A stretch of DNA of 10,727 bases, taken from the NCBI GenBank assembly GCA_016935295.1, contig JAFGRF010000099.1, forward strand, positions 1 to 10,727. The letters run 5' to 3'. Positions within the stretch are counted from its first letter, which is position 1; every line of letters starts with the position of its first letter. Origin of the DNA: Caldifarciminota bacterium (GTDB lineage: Bacteria > Hydrothermota > Tepidihabitantia > Tepidihabitantales > Tepidihabitantaceae). Shown in pieces: positions 5,383-10,727 of the stretch. Under the pieces are notes generated by a model, which made no database searches, was not told the DNA's origin, and was given only the letters and a program-made list of their open reading frames with translations. A program made the translations under genes and the position numbers.

Positions 5383-8076
5383 CTAGTGCTGCGGTCTCGA
5401 GATTGAGTGCTTGCGCATCAGTCGGTAGAACTGGGCGCGGCTGTAGCCCGCGAGCCTCGCTGCGGCCTCGACGTTCCACCCGGCCCTTTCCAGGCAGCCC
5501 ACCAGTGCACCCCGCTCAACGTCAGCTGCGGCTCTCTCCTGAACCTCGCGCCGGACTTCCCTGAGGTCGGCCGACTCCTTGCGCGCCCCCGGCGGCTGCA
5601 GGCCCGGAGGGAGATCGCAGACCCGGATAGTATCGCCGTGCGTCAGCAGCACCGAGCGTTCGACCACGTGCTGCAGCTCGCGCACATTGCCGACCCAATG
5701 GTGAGTCGCAAGTCGCGACATCGCCTCCGGGCTGACGTCCGTCACGTTCCGCCCGAATTCCTGGTTGCTGCTGCGGATGAAGTACCGAGCCAGGTCCGGT
5801 ATGTCCTCGGGCCGCTCGTCCAACGACGGGAGATGCAGCTCCACCGTGTTGAGCCGGTAGTACAGGTCCTCCCGGAACTTCCTCTGGGCCATCAACTCGG
5901 CCACCGGCTGGTTGGTTGCGGCCAGGACCCGCACGTCGACCCTTATGGAAACGTGTCCTCCTACCCGCTCGAACGTCTTCTCCTGCAGCACACGGAGGAG
6001 CTTGGACTGCAGCGAGGGACTCATGTCACCGATCTCATCCAGGAAGATGGTCCCGCGGTTGGCAAGCTCGAACTTGCCCTTGTGGGCGGCCACACCGGTG
6101 GCGGTGCCCTTCTCGATACCGAAGAACTCGGCTTCGAGCAGGTTGTCCGGTACTGCCGCGCAGTTCACGGCCACGAACGGCTCAGCTGAGCGCGCGCCCG
6201 AATCATGGATGGCCCGGGCAATCAGCTCTTTGCCGGTACCGCTCTCGCCGCGGATGAGGACGGGAACACTCTCGTCGGCAACGGCACAGACCATGTTCAG
6301 TACGTCGAGCATCCGCTGGTTCCGGCCAACTACACCCTTGTACCGCAGCCGGGCAAGGCTCGGCCTCGCCTCGGCCTCAGCCGCCGCCAGTTCGCCCAGA
6401 CGCTGTATCTGAGCCGCAAGCAGATTGGCGACGGTATCGAGCACGAGGTGATTGTGCTCGCCTTCCGCCGGCGCCGCGCGCTGGAGAAGAATGCGTCCCA
6501 GCGGTCTCCCGGCGTATCGCACCGGCCAGCTCAGCACCGTCTTGCTGTCTACGAACTCATGACCGTGGTCCAGCGCGACGGCCTGTTTCACGTCTGCGTC
6601 ACCGAGCGTCAGCACCGGCTGGCCCCGCACGACGACCACCGCGCGGTCGAATCCGAGCGCTTCCAGAAGCAGCCCCACCGCCCGTTCCAGCAGCACTTGG
6701 GGCTCGACCCCGAGTGACACCAGCCCGGACACTCCCTGCAACAAGGCCATGTCGCGGTTGCCCCCCATCTCGTCTTGGAAGAGAAGGCGATTCGCCTCCT
6801 GCCCTTCCGTAATGATACCCAGCCTCCGGAAGGACCGGACGGCGAAATCCAGGTGGTACATCGCTGCATCCCGGTCGCCCTGTTCCAACAGGTATCGACC
6901 ATAGTGAAATCGCACCCGGGCCATGTCCGAGCTGTCCTCAAGGTCGCGGAGCAGGGCCATGGCTCGTTCGAAGCACTCGCGGACTTGTGTGCCGTCACCA
7001 GAGACGGCATGCTGGAGAGCCATCACCCTCAGCGCCTGGGACTCCTCACGCAGGAGTCCGAGCTCGCGGGCGATAGCAGCCGACCGCTCTGCCCGTTCTC
7101 TGCAGCTGCCGGGTTGCCCCTGTTCCAGATCCAGCTCAGCCAGACGCCCCAGCACGACGGCCATGATGCGTCGGTCGCCGGACGTCTCCGCCAGCGTCAA
7201 GGCCTCGTCATAGACCTGCCTGGCTCGGGCGAAATCGCCCAGCCGGAAGTGGGCCAGGCCGAGATTGGCCATGCTCTCGTTCAGCATGGTGACGGTGGCC
7301 TCGCCCCGGTCAACCGCCTTCTGCACCATCTGGAAGGCATCGACGGCTCTGGCCGCCTTGTCGCGTTCAAGGAAGAGTTCGCCCAGTGAGTCCAGTGCCG
7401 CGGCACGCAGGCCGGGCAACCGATGCCGCTCGGCCAGTGCGATGGCGCGGTAGTAGTACTCGAACGCATCCTCCCATCGCCCCATCTGCGCCAGAGTACA
7501 TCCGATGTTGTGTTGGTGCGTCCCCGCGTGGACGACATCGCCGAGCTCCTCGTCCAGCTTCAGGCACTCCTGGTAGCGAGGTAGCGCCTGAGCCGCCATC
7601 CCCCGCAGGAGGGCCAGACTTCCTAGCTGATTGAGGGCTGCCCCCACTGCTACACTCTTTCCGGCCTTGCGGAAAGCCTCGAGGCATCCCTCAAAGTCCT
7701 CCTGGGCACGGTCATAGTCGCCCTGCTCCTGGAGGATACGCCCGAGCAGGAACAGATGCTGCCCCTGGTGCATCAGGTCGCCCGACGCATCGGCGGCCTG
7801 CCGCACCAAGTCGGCGAATTCGAGGCTGCGGTTCATATCCATCGTTCTCCGAAAGAACTCGCTGGCGAATACGCCGGCCCTTGCCAGGTCCTCGGGGCTG
7901 CCTACCTTCCGTGCGAGTTCAACGGCCTGCAGCAGGTACGCCTCAGCCTCCGGCGGCGACACGTCTCTGGTCTGCAGGCCGAACTCCAGCAGCGCGGCCA
8001 GCCGCTCGGCGTCGGTGGTCGCGACAGCCAGTCGCCGCCGCAGGTCCTGCAGAGAAACGGTGATATCCGCTGCCAT
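5383..8076 (-). CDS. TPR-GAF-AAA+-Fis transcriptional regulator of the sigma54-activator type with altered GAFTGA motif
   Basis: The 897-residue product has four parts. Residues 20-420 hold about eight to nine TPR units, clear at 111-139, 148-179, 187-218, 269-300 and 387-420. Residues 440-562 resemble a GAF domain. The AAA+ core spans 580-822, with Walker A GESGTGKE (610-617), Walker B IFLDE (Asp680, Glu681), sensor I AATN (719-722), FREDLYYRLN (734-743) and sensor II GNVRELQ (796-802). A Fis-type helix-turn-helix lies at 855-893 (AAARLAGYSRAQFYRLM). Such proteins normally remodel sigma54 holoenzyme from an upstream enhancer; the TPR/GAF part would sense a protein or ligand. Here the loop that touches sigma54 reads GTATGV (657-662) in place of GAFTGA, so sigma54 dependence is uncertain. 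No receiver domain is present. The Shine-Dalgarno is poor (GGGAG touching the ATG). It has its own promoter and no obvious target gene beside it. Confidence 0.9.
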   Translation of the reverse strand: MAADITVSLQDLRRRLAVATTDAERLAALLEFGLQTRDVSPPEAEAYLLQAVELARKVGSPEDLARAGVFASEFFRRTMDMNRSLEFADLVRQAADASGDLMHQGQHLFLLGRILQEQGDYDRAQEDFEGCLEAFRKAGKSVAVGAALNQLGSLALLRGMAAQALPRYQECLKLDEELGDVVHAGTHQHNIGCTLAQMGRWEDAFEYYYRAIALAERHRLPGLRAAALDSLGELFLERDKAARAVDAFQMVQKAVDRGEATVTMLNESMANLGLAHFRLGDFARARQVYDEALTLAETSGDRRIMAVVLGRLAELDLEQGQPGSCRERAERSAAIARELGLLREESQALRVMALQHAVSGDGTQVRECFERAMALLRDLEDSSDMARVRFHYGRYLLEQGDRDAAMYHLDFAVRSFRRLGIITEGQEANRLLFQDEMGGNRDMALLQGVSGLVSLGVEPQVLLERAVGLLLEALGFDRAVVVVRGQPVLTLGDADVKQAVALDHGHEFVDSKTVLSWPVRYAGRPLGRILLQRAAPAEGEHNHLVLDTVANLLAAQIQRLGELAAAEAEARPSLARLRYKGVVGRNQRMLDVLNMVCAVADESVPVLIRGESGTGKELIARAIHDSGARSAEPFVAVNCAAVPDNLLEAEFFGIEKGTATGVAAHKGKFELANRGTIFLDEIGDMSPSLQSKLLRVLQEKTFERVGGHVSIRVDVRVLAATNQPVAELMAQRKFREDLYYRLNTVELHLPSLDERPEDIPDLARYFIRSSNQEFGRNVTDVSPEAMSRLATHHWVGNVRELQHVVERSVLLTHGDTIRVCDLPPGLQPPGARKESADLREVRREVQERAAADVERGALVGCLERAGWNVEAAARLAGYSRAQFYRLMRKHSISRPQH

Positions 8077-8088
8077 CTCCCTGCTGGA

Positions 8089-8116
8089 AGCATAGACCGA
8101 GGCCGGCCGGTGTCAA
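8089..8116 (-). promoter_or_regulatory. Sigma70-type promoter of the TPR-AAA+ regulator
   Basis: On the minus strand TTGACA (8116-8111), a 16-bp spacer and TATGCT (8094-8089, 4 of 6 consensus) give a predicted +1 near 8082. This leaves only about six bases before ATG 8076. The spacer holds the palindromic GGCCGGCC (8101-8108), a possible but unproven operator. Confidence 0.5.
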
Positions 8117-8329
8117 GTCAAAGCCGGGTCTTCCCCGGCGCGTCATCGCTTGACAAACCACGGTCGGCAAGGTATGCAAACGGCAGGCGAGATTCCGTTA
8201 CCGCCGGCGGCAACGCGTCGTCTCCGAAGCCCTGCCCGACCGACGGCGCAGTGTGCGACCGGAGCTCAGTGGACTGCACCCGGTGCGGCTGGCATCAGAC
8301 GTGGCCGGCTGACCGGATTCCCTGAAGCC
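8117..8329. other. Intergenic stretch without a gene; possible divergent promoter and small hairpins
   Basis: This is the bulk of the 300-bp gap between fabG and the regulator. No open frame looks like protein. A 6-bp hairpin (GCCGGG 8123-8128, CCCGGC 8134-8139) lies between two outward-facing -35 elements. One is the regulator's; the other is a plus-strand TTGACA (8150-8155) with TATGCA 17 bp further on (8173-8178). The -10 lacks its final T, so this plus-strand promoter is weak evidence. Other small inverted repeats are CCGCC/GGCGG near 8200 and GCAC/GTGC near 8280. I see no known riboswitch or tRNA. Confidence 0.4.
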
Positions 8330-8360
8330 GCGAGGGGGATGCCTATGGCATCCCCCTCGC
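8330..8360 (-). terminator. Perfect 14-bp hairpin after fabG, terminator-like
   Basis: GCGAGGGGGATGCC (8330-8343) and GGCATCCCCCTCGC (8347-8360) are exact inverted repeats with a 3-nt loop, starting 16 nt after the fabG stop codon. There is no T-run on the minus strand; on the plus strand CCCTTTGC follows. It closely parallels the hairpin after the lipoprotein gene in design (GC-rich, exact, 3-nt loop, no U tract). It is probably the 3' end of the bactofilin-fabG transcript and could work in both directions. Confidence 0.65.
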
Positions 8361-8376
8361 CCTTTGCTGCGAACGG

Positions 8377-9123
8377 CTACATCAGCAGCCCGCCGTCGAC
8401 CCTTACCACCTGGCCGGTGATGTAGCTCGCCAGTTCCGACGCGAGAAACAGACAGAGGTTCGCCACGTCCTCAGGCGTCCCGACCCGCTTCAGCGGTATG
8501 CCGGCGATGTAGGCGTCGCGGGCCGCCGGGTCCAGCTTCTCGGTCATCGCGGTCGCGATATAGCCCGGGGCAATCGCGTTGACCGTTATGTTCCGTGACG
8601 CCAGTTCCTTGGCTGTGGACTTGGTGAAACCCACAATCCCGGCCTTGGCCGCCGCGTAGTTGGCCTGGCCGGCATTCCCCATCTGGCCGATAATGGAAGC
8701 AATGTTGATGATCCTGCCCCAGCGGCCCTTCATCATCCCGCGGAAGCAGGCCTTGGTGAAGTTGAACGTGCCCTTCAGGTTCACCGCGAGCACCCGGTCA
8801 AACTCGTCCTCGCTCATACGTAAGAGCAGATTGTCGCGCGTGATGCCGGCGTTGTTCACAAGGATGTCGATGCCGCCGAGGTCGGTCGCAACCTGCTCGC
8901 AGAGCCTCTGGACTGCCGCGAAGTCTGACACGTCGATGGCGTAGGCCCGCGCCTGCGCTCCTGCGCCGGCAACCTCGGCCGCGACCTTGTCCGCCGCCTC
9001 CTTCACCACATCACAGACCGCCACGGTTGCGCCGGCCCGGCTGAACTCGAGCGCGATCTCCCGGCCGATACCGGAACCGGCCCCGGTCACAACCGCCTTC
9101 CTGCCCGTCAAAGTCAGTTCCAC
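8377..9123 (-). CDS. fabG: 3-oxoacyl-ACP reductase-like short-chain dehydrogenase
   Basis: The 248-residue product is a complete classical SDR of FabG type. It shows the Rossmann nucleotide motif TGAGSGIG (13-20), NNAG (90-93), catalytic Asn115, Ser143, Tyr156 and Lys160 (YAAAK), the IAPGYIATAMT segment (184-194) and the C-terminal GQVVRVDGG (237-245). FabG reduces 3-ketoacyl-ACP to 3-hydroxyacyl-ACP in fatty acid elongation. The residue before GIG is Ser rather than Arg, and beta-2 ends in CDVV with Asp38. In SDRs this combination usually favours NAD(H) over NADP(H), so an NADH-preferring FabG or a related 3-hydroxyacyl dehydrogenase is possible. Start is GTG, backed by AAGGAG at 9132-9137 with eight bases between. 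It follows bactofilin by 27 bp in the same direction and ends before a strong hairpin. Confidence 0.88.
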   Translation of the reverse strand: MELTLTGRKAVVTGAGSGIGREIALEFSRAGATVAVCDVVKEAADKVAAEVAGAGAQARAYAIDVSDFAAVQRLCEQVATDLGGIDILVNNAGITRDNLLLRMSEDEFDRVLAVNLKGTFNFTKACFRGMMKGRWGRIINIASIIGQMGNAGQANYAAAKAGIVGFTKSTAKELASRNITVNAIAPGYIATAMTEKLDPAARDAYIAGIPLKRVGTPEDVANLCLFLASELASYITGQVVRVDGGLLM

Positions 9124-9131
9124 GCTATTCT

Positions 9132-9137
9132 CTCCTT
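9132..9137 (-). promoter_or_regulatory. Shine-Dalgarno supporting the GTG start of fabG
   Basis: The minus strand reads AAGGAG eight bases before GTG 9123, within the 27-bp gap after bactofilin. This supports the non-ATG start; there is no ATG nearby that would keep the conserved N-terminal beta strand. Confidence 0.7.
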
Positions 9138-9150
9138 GGTCAGCGGCCTG

Positions 9151-9501
9151 TTACGAAGCCTCTCCGGTCACCATCGAGCAGTTGCCCTCGAACCGGCAGT
9201 CCGGCTGGATGACCAGCCCCTTGCTGTGGATGTTGCCGTACACCTGGGCTCCGGTCTGAAGCTCCACAACTCCTTCTGCGTATACATCGCCTTCAATCCG
9301 ACCGGCAATGACCGCGGTTCGGCAATGAAGCTCGCCCTTGAGCAGCGCCTTCGGCCCGGTCACGATTGTCTCACTCACCTCCATCCTGCCCTCAACCTCC
9401 CCGTCCAGCCGCACGCCGCCGGTGACGTGCAAGTCTCCCCTGACGCTTGTCTGCGGCCCGATGACCGTATCCAGCCTGCCGTCGCTCTCGTTCTTTGCCA
9501 T
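9151..9501 (-). CDS. Bactofilin (polymer-forming cytoskeletal protein)
   Basis: The 116-residue product is a short bactofilin (DUF583). A polar N-terminus (1-10) is followed by regularly spaced right-handed beta-helix turns. Gly and a hydrophobic residue recur every 17-18 positions: VRGDLHVTGGVRLDGEVEG, then LLKGELHC, VIAGRIEGDVYAEG, AQVYGNIHSKG, CRFEGNCSM. Bactofilins self-assemble without nucleotide into filaments at the inner face of the membrane and guide cell-shape, peptidoglycan or polar functions. There is no membrane segment. The C-terminal tail is very short, so few partner-binding residues lie outside the core. ATG 9501 has TTGGAG five bases upstream. It is first in an operon with the fabG-like gene. 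No M23 peptidase, a frequent bactofilin neighbour, is in view. Confidence 0.9.
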   Translation of the reverse strand: MAKNESDGRLDTVIGPQTSVRGDLHVTGGVRLDGEVEGRMEVSETIVTGPKALLKGELHCRTAVIAGRIEGDVYAEGVVELQTGAQVYGNIHSKGLVIQPDCRFEGNCSMVTGEAS

Positions 9502-9592
9502 TGGCGCTCCAATCTGCGCTCAGGATTCCGCCGTCCGCGATCCGGAATCCTCGCTCTACGATCTCCAATCTGGAATCTAAGATGCTCGTGCC
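9502..9592 (-). repeat. Heptamer-periodic 5' leader of the bactofilin operon
   Basis: The plus strand divides without indels into thirteen 7-mers from 9502, including CCAATCT twice (9509-9515, 9565-9571), GGATTCC, GCGATCC, GGAATCC, ACGATCT and GGAATCT. On the transcribed strand the theme is RGATYSS. It starts at about the predicted transcription start and runs into the Shine-Dalgarno, so nearly the whole leader is made of it. The TTGGAG ribosome binding site spans the junction of two units. Confidence 0.65.
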
Positions 9593-9620
9593 AGTATATT
9601 TGGCGACCGGGCAAAGTCAA
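9593..9620 (-). promoter_or_regulatory. Sigma70-type promoter of the bactofilin-fabG operon
   Basis: On the minus strand TTGACT (9620-9615), a 16-bp spacer and TATACT (9598-9593) match 10 of 12 consensus bases. The predicted +1 is near 9586, giving a leader of about 85 nt. Confidence 0.68.
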
Positions 9621-9672
9621 ACCGCAGGTGCGGCCGCGAACCGGACATCGAACCACCAAGGCACGCGGCCGA

Positions 9673-9707
9673 GAATCCCGAAGCTCGAAGTCCGAATTCC
9701 GAAGCAA
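9673..9707 (+). repeat. Heptamer repeat, five units of GAAKYCC type
   Basis: Five successive 7-mers occur without gaps: GAATCCC, GAAGCTC, GAAGTCC, GAATTCC, GAAGCAA. The first three bases GAA are fixed. A 12-bp core AAGCTCGAAGTC (9681-9692) recurs exactly at 9757-9768. Confidence 0.65.
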
Positions 9708-9807
9708 GCCCTAATGAACGGATAGCACGGACCAAAGGCCGGCGGTCGCGGACGTCAAGCTCGAAGTCGGTGCCGTCCGACCGAGACCGGTGAGGTCGAT
9801 GCCGATA

Positions 9808-9848
9808 GAAGCCCGAACCGGCCATACGCGGTCCGGCATTTGGGCTTC
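9808..9848 (-). other. Long imperfect hairpin downstream of the nucleoside phosphorylase gene
   Basis: GAAGCCCGAA (9808-9817) pairs with TTTGGGCTTC (9839-9848) over ten positions with one G-T wobble. After a 2-nt bulge, CCGG (9818-9821) pairs with CCGG (9833-9836). It lies 80 nt beyond the phosphorylase stop codon and has no T-run after it. It could be a second terminator, an RNA-processing structure or part of a repeated intergenic element. Confidence 0.5.
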
Positions 9849-9857
9849 GCCATTGAA

Positions 9858-9892
9858 TCGTCATTCGTGTTTCGGACTTCGGGTTTGGGCTG
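9858..9892 (-). repeat. Heptamer repeat in the opposite orientation to the 9673 array
   Basis: The plus strand reads TCGTCAT, TCGTGTT, TCGGACT, TCGGGTT, TGGGCTG in unbroken 7-base steps. On the minus strand the units end in CGA and resemble the GAA-type heptamers at 9673-9707, so the two stretches face each other across the 9808-9848 hairpin. Confidence 0.55.
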
Positions 9893-9911
9893 GTGACAGC
9901 CAGCTCTAGAG

Positions 9912-9926
9912 CCCGACGCTGTCGGG
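9912..9926 (-). terminator. Short hairpin directly after the phosphorylase stop codon
   Basis: CCCGAC (9912-9917) and GTCGGG (9921-9926) form a 6-bp stem with a 3-nt loop, one base past the TAG. There is no T-run. The shape resembles the hairpins after fabG and the lipoprotein gene but with a shorter stem, so its role as a terminator is uncertain. Confidence 0.35.
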
Positions 9927-9927
9927 A

Positions 9928-10727
9928 CTATGCCGGACGGCGGCCGTGATTGTTGTTGCCGTCGAGCCGGGCGATAACCATGCCGTTGCCCCGCGGAGCA
10001 GTCGGCCCGATGACGACGTGCGCGAGGAAATGCGACGCCACTTCCCTGACCCTGGACTCATCCGAGCCCTGCACCTCGGCGATGACCTCGTCCCTGGCCA
10101 CCCTTTCCCCCACCTTCTTCCGGAACAGCAGACCGGCGCTGTGGTCCACGCGGGCACCGAGACTCTCCCGACCGATGCCGAGCCGGACCCCGAGCAACCC
10201 GACCCGCAGGGCGTCGATGCTCCGCACGAAACCGTTGGTCGCACTCCTCACCTCGATCCGGTGGGACGGTTGGGGCAGCCGGCCGTGGTCGTCCACGACC
10301 CGGTCATCCCCGCCCTGGGCTCTCACCATCTGCCGGAACTTCTCAAGACCCAGACCGCGGGACAGAGCCTTCATCAAGAGCCGGCGGGCATGCGCCGGGT
10401 CCTTCGCGATGCCGGCCATGACAAGCATCTCATCACCCAGGGCCAGCGTGACCGCGGCCAGGTCAGACCGCCACCGCCCCTTCAAAGCCTCAAGCGCCTC
10501 GGCCACCTCGAGCGAGTTCCCCACCGCCGCGCCCAGCGGCTCGGACATGTCGGTGACCAGGGCTACGACCCGCTTGCCCAGTTGCGCGCCGATGGCAATC
10601 ATGGCTCGAGCCAGCTTCCGGGCATCAGCGGTCCGGCTCATGAACGCGCCACTTCCGGTCTTCACATCCAGCACCAGCCCGTCTACGCCCTCGGCCAGCT
10701 TCTTCGACATGATGCTCGCGGCGATCA
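9928..10727 (-). CDS. deoA: Thymidine/pyrimidine-nucleoside phosphorylase, C-terminal part (5' end outside window)
   Basis: About 265 C-terminal residues are present; the frame runs open through the right edge (reading I-A-A-S-I before MSKK), so the apparent ATG at 10710 is internal and roughly 170 N-terminal residues are missing. Counting from that Met, DVKTGSGAFM (15-24) is the signature of the family's alpha/beta domain. ALVTDMSEPLG (50-60) and GNSLEVAEAL (64-73) are the next conserved segments. Residues 155-212 (ATNGFVRSIDALRVGLLGVRLGIGRE, then GLLFRKKVGERV) form the C-terminal PYNP domain. The enzyme splits thymidine, and in some members uridine, with phosphate into free base and (deoxy)ribose-1-phosphate for salvage. 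The active-site Lys-Ser region of the N-terminal domain cannot be checked here. DeoA and broader-specificity Pdp cannot be separated on this fragment. Confidence 0.88.
   Translation of the reverse strand, partial: IAASIMSKKLAEGVDGLVLDVKTGSGAFMSRTADARKLARAMIAIGAQLGKRVVALVTDMSEPLGAAVGNSLEVAEALEALKGRWRSDLAAVTLALGDEMLVMAGIAKDPAHARRLLMKALSRGLGLEKFRQMVRAQGGDDRVVDDHGRLPQPSHRIEVRSATNGFVRSIDALRVGLLGVRLGIGRESLGARVDHSAGLLFRKKVGERVARDEVIAEVQGSDESRVREVASHFLAHVVIGPTAPRGNGMVIARLDGNNNHGRRPA

Noticed and set aside
5407..6189. Plus-strand open frame of 260 residues antisense to the AAA+ regulator
   Set aside because: The minus strand encodes the unmistakable AAA+ and Fis motifs through this segment; the plus frame shows no domain.
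8180..8329. Cobalamin-type riboswitch on the minus strand
   Set aside because: Only a GGGAATCCGGTCAG-like phrase recalled it; the B12-box and the conserved core did not follow, and the gene downstream is a regulator with its own promoter.
8150..8425. Plus-strand open frame over the fabG-regulator gap
   Set aside because: It runs through the perfect hairpin and into the 3' end of fabG, and its composition (Pro/Arg/Ala rich) is that of a non-coding frame.

Overview
This GC-rich window looks like genomic DNA of an uncultured diderm bacterium. The first protein ends in a domain resembling type IX-secretion or FlgD-like C-terminal sorting modules, the second is a large secreted glycoside-hydrolase-like protein, and there are a lipoprotein, a bactofilin and a TPR-fused AAA+ regulator. 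This mix fits the FCB group or one of the neighbouring candidate phyla such as WOR-3/Stahlbacteria. That placement is inference from gene style only; no rRNA or marker gene is present.

Layout. Bases 1-2857, plus strand: the 3' end of a beta-propeller protein with a C-terminal sorting-like domain, then 3 bp later a 777-residue secreted clan GH-A-like protein, apparently one operon. Bases 2858-3411 are a convergent intergenic gap. It holds a heptamer-periodic stretch, then 25 in-phase degenerate copies of a 12-bp unit, then a 10-bp perfect hairpin. From 3412 to the end every gene is on the minus strand. In transcription order these are a thymidine/pyrimidine-nucleoside phosphorylase (5' end outside the window), a 426-bp gap with three heptamer-periodic stretches and a long hairpin, bactofilin plus FabG-like reductase (operon), a 300-bp gap with a 14-bp perfect hairpin, an 897-residue TPR-GAF-AAA+-Fis regulator, an endonuclease/exonuclease/phosphatase-family protein, and a lipoprotein of unknown function.

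Regulation. Four minus-strand transcription units have good sigma70-like promoters with a TTGACA or TTGACT -35 and 16-17 bp spacers: lipoprotein, EEP protein, regulator and bactofilin-fabG. The EEP promoter puts its predicted +1 on the A of the start codon, so that mRNA is probably leaderless. The bactofilin promoter makes a leader of about 85 nt that is almost entirely heptamer repeats. The regulator has a full AAA+ core, but its sigma54-contact motif reads GTATGV instead of GAFTGA.

The most distinctive material is non-coding: an indel-free 12-bp array and four 7-bp-periodic stretches, all in intergenic DNA, one of them apparently transcribed as a 5' UTR. No CRISPR, tRNA, rRNA, IS element or phage gene was seen.
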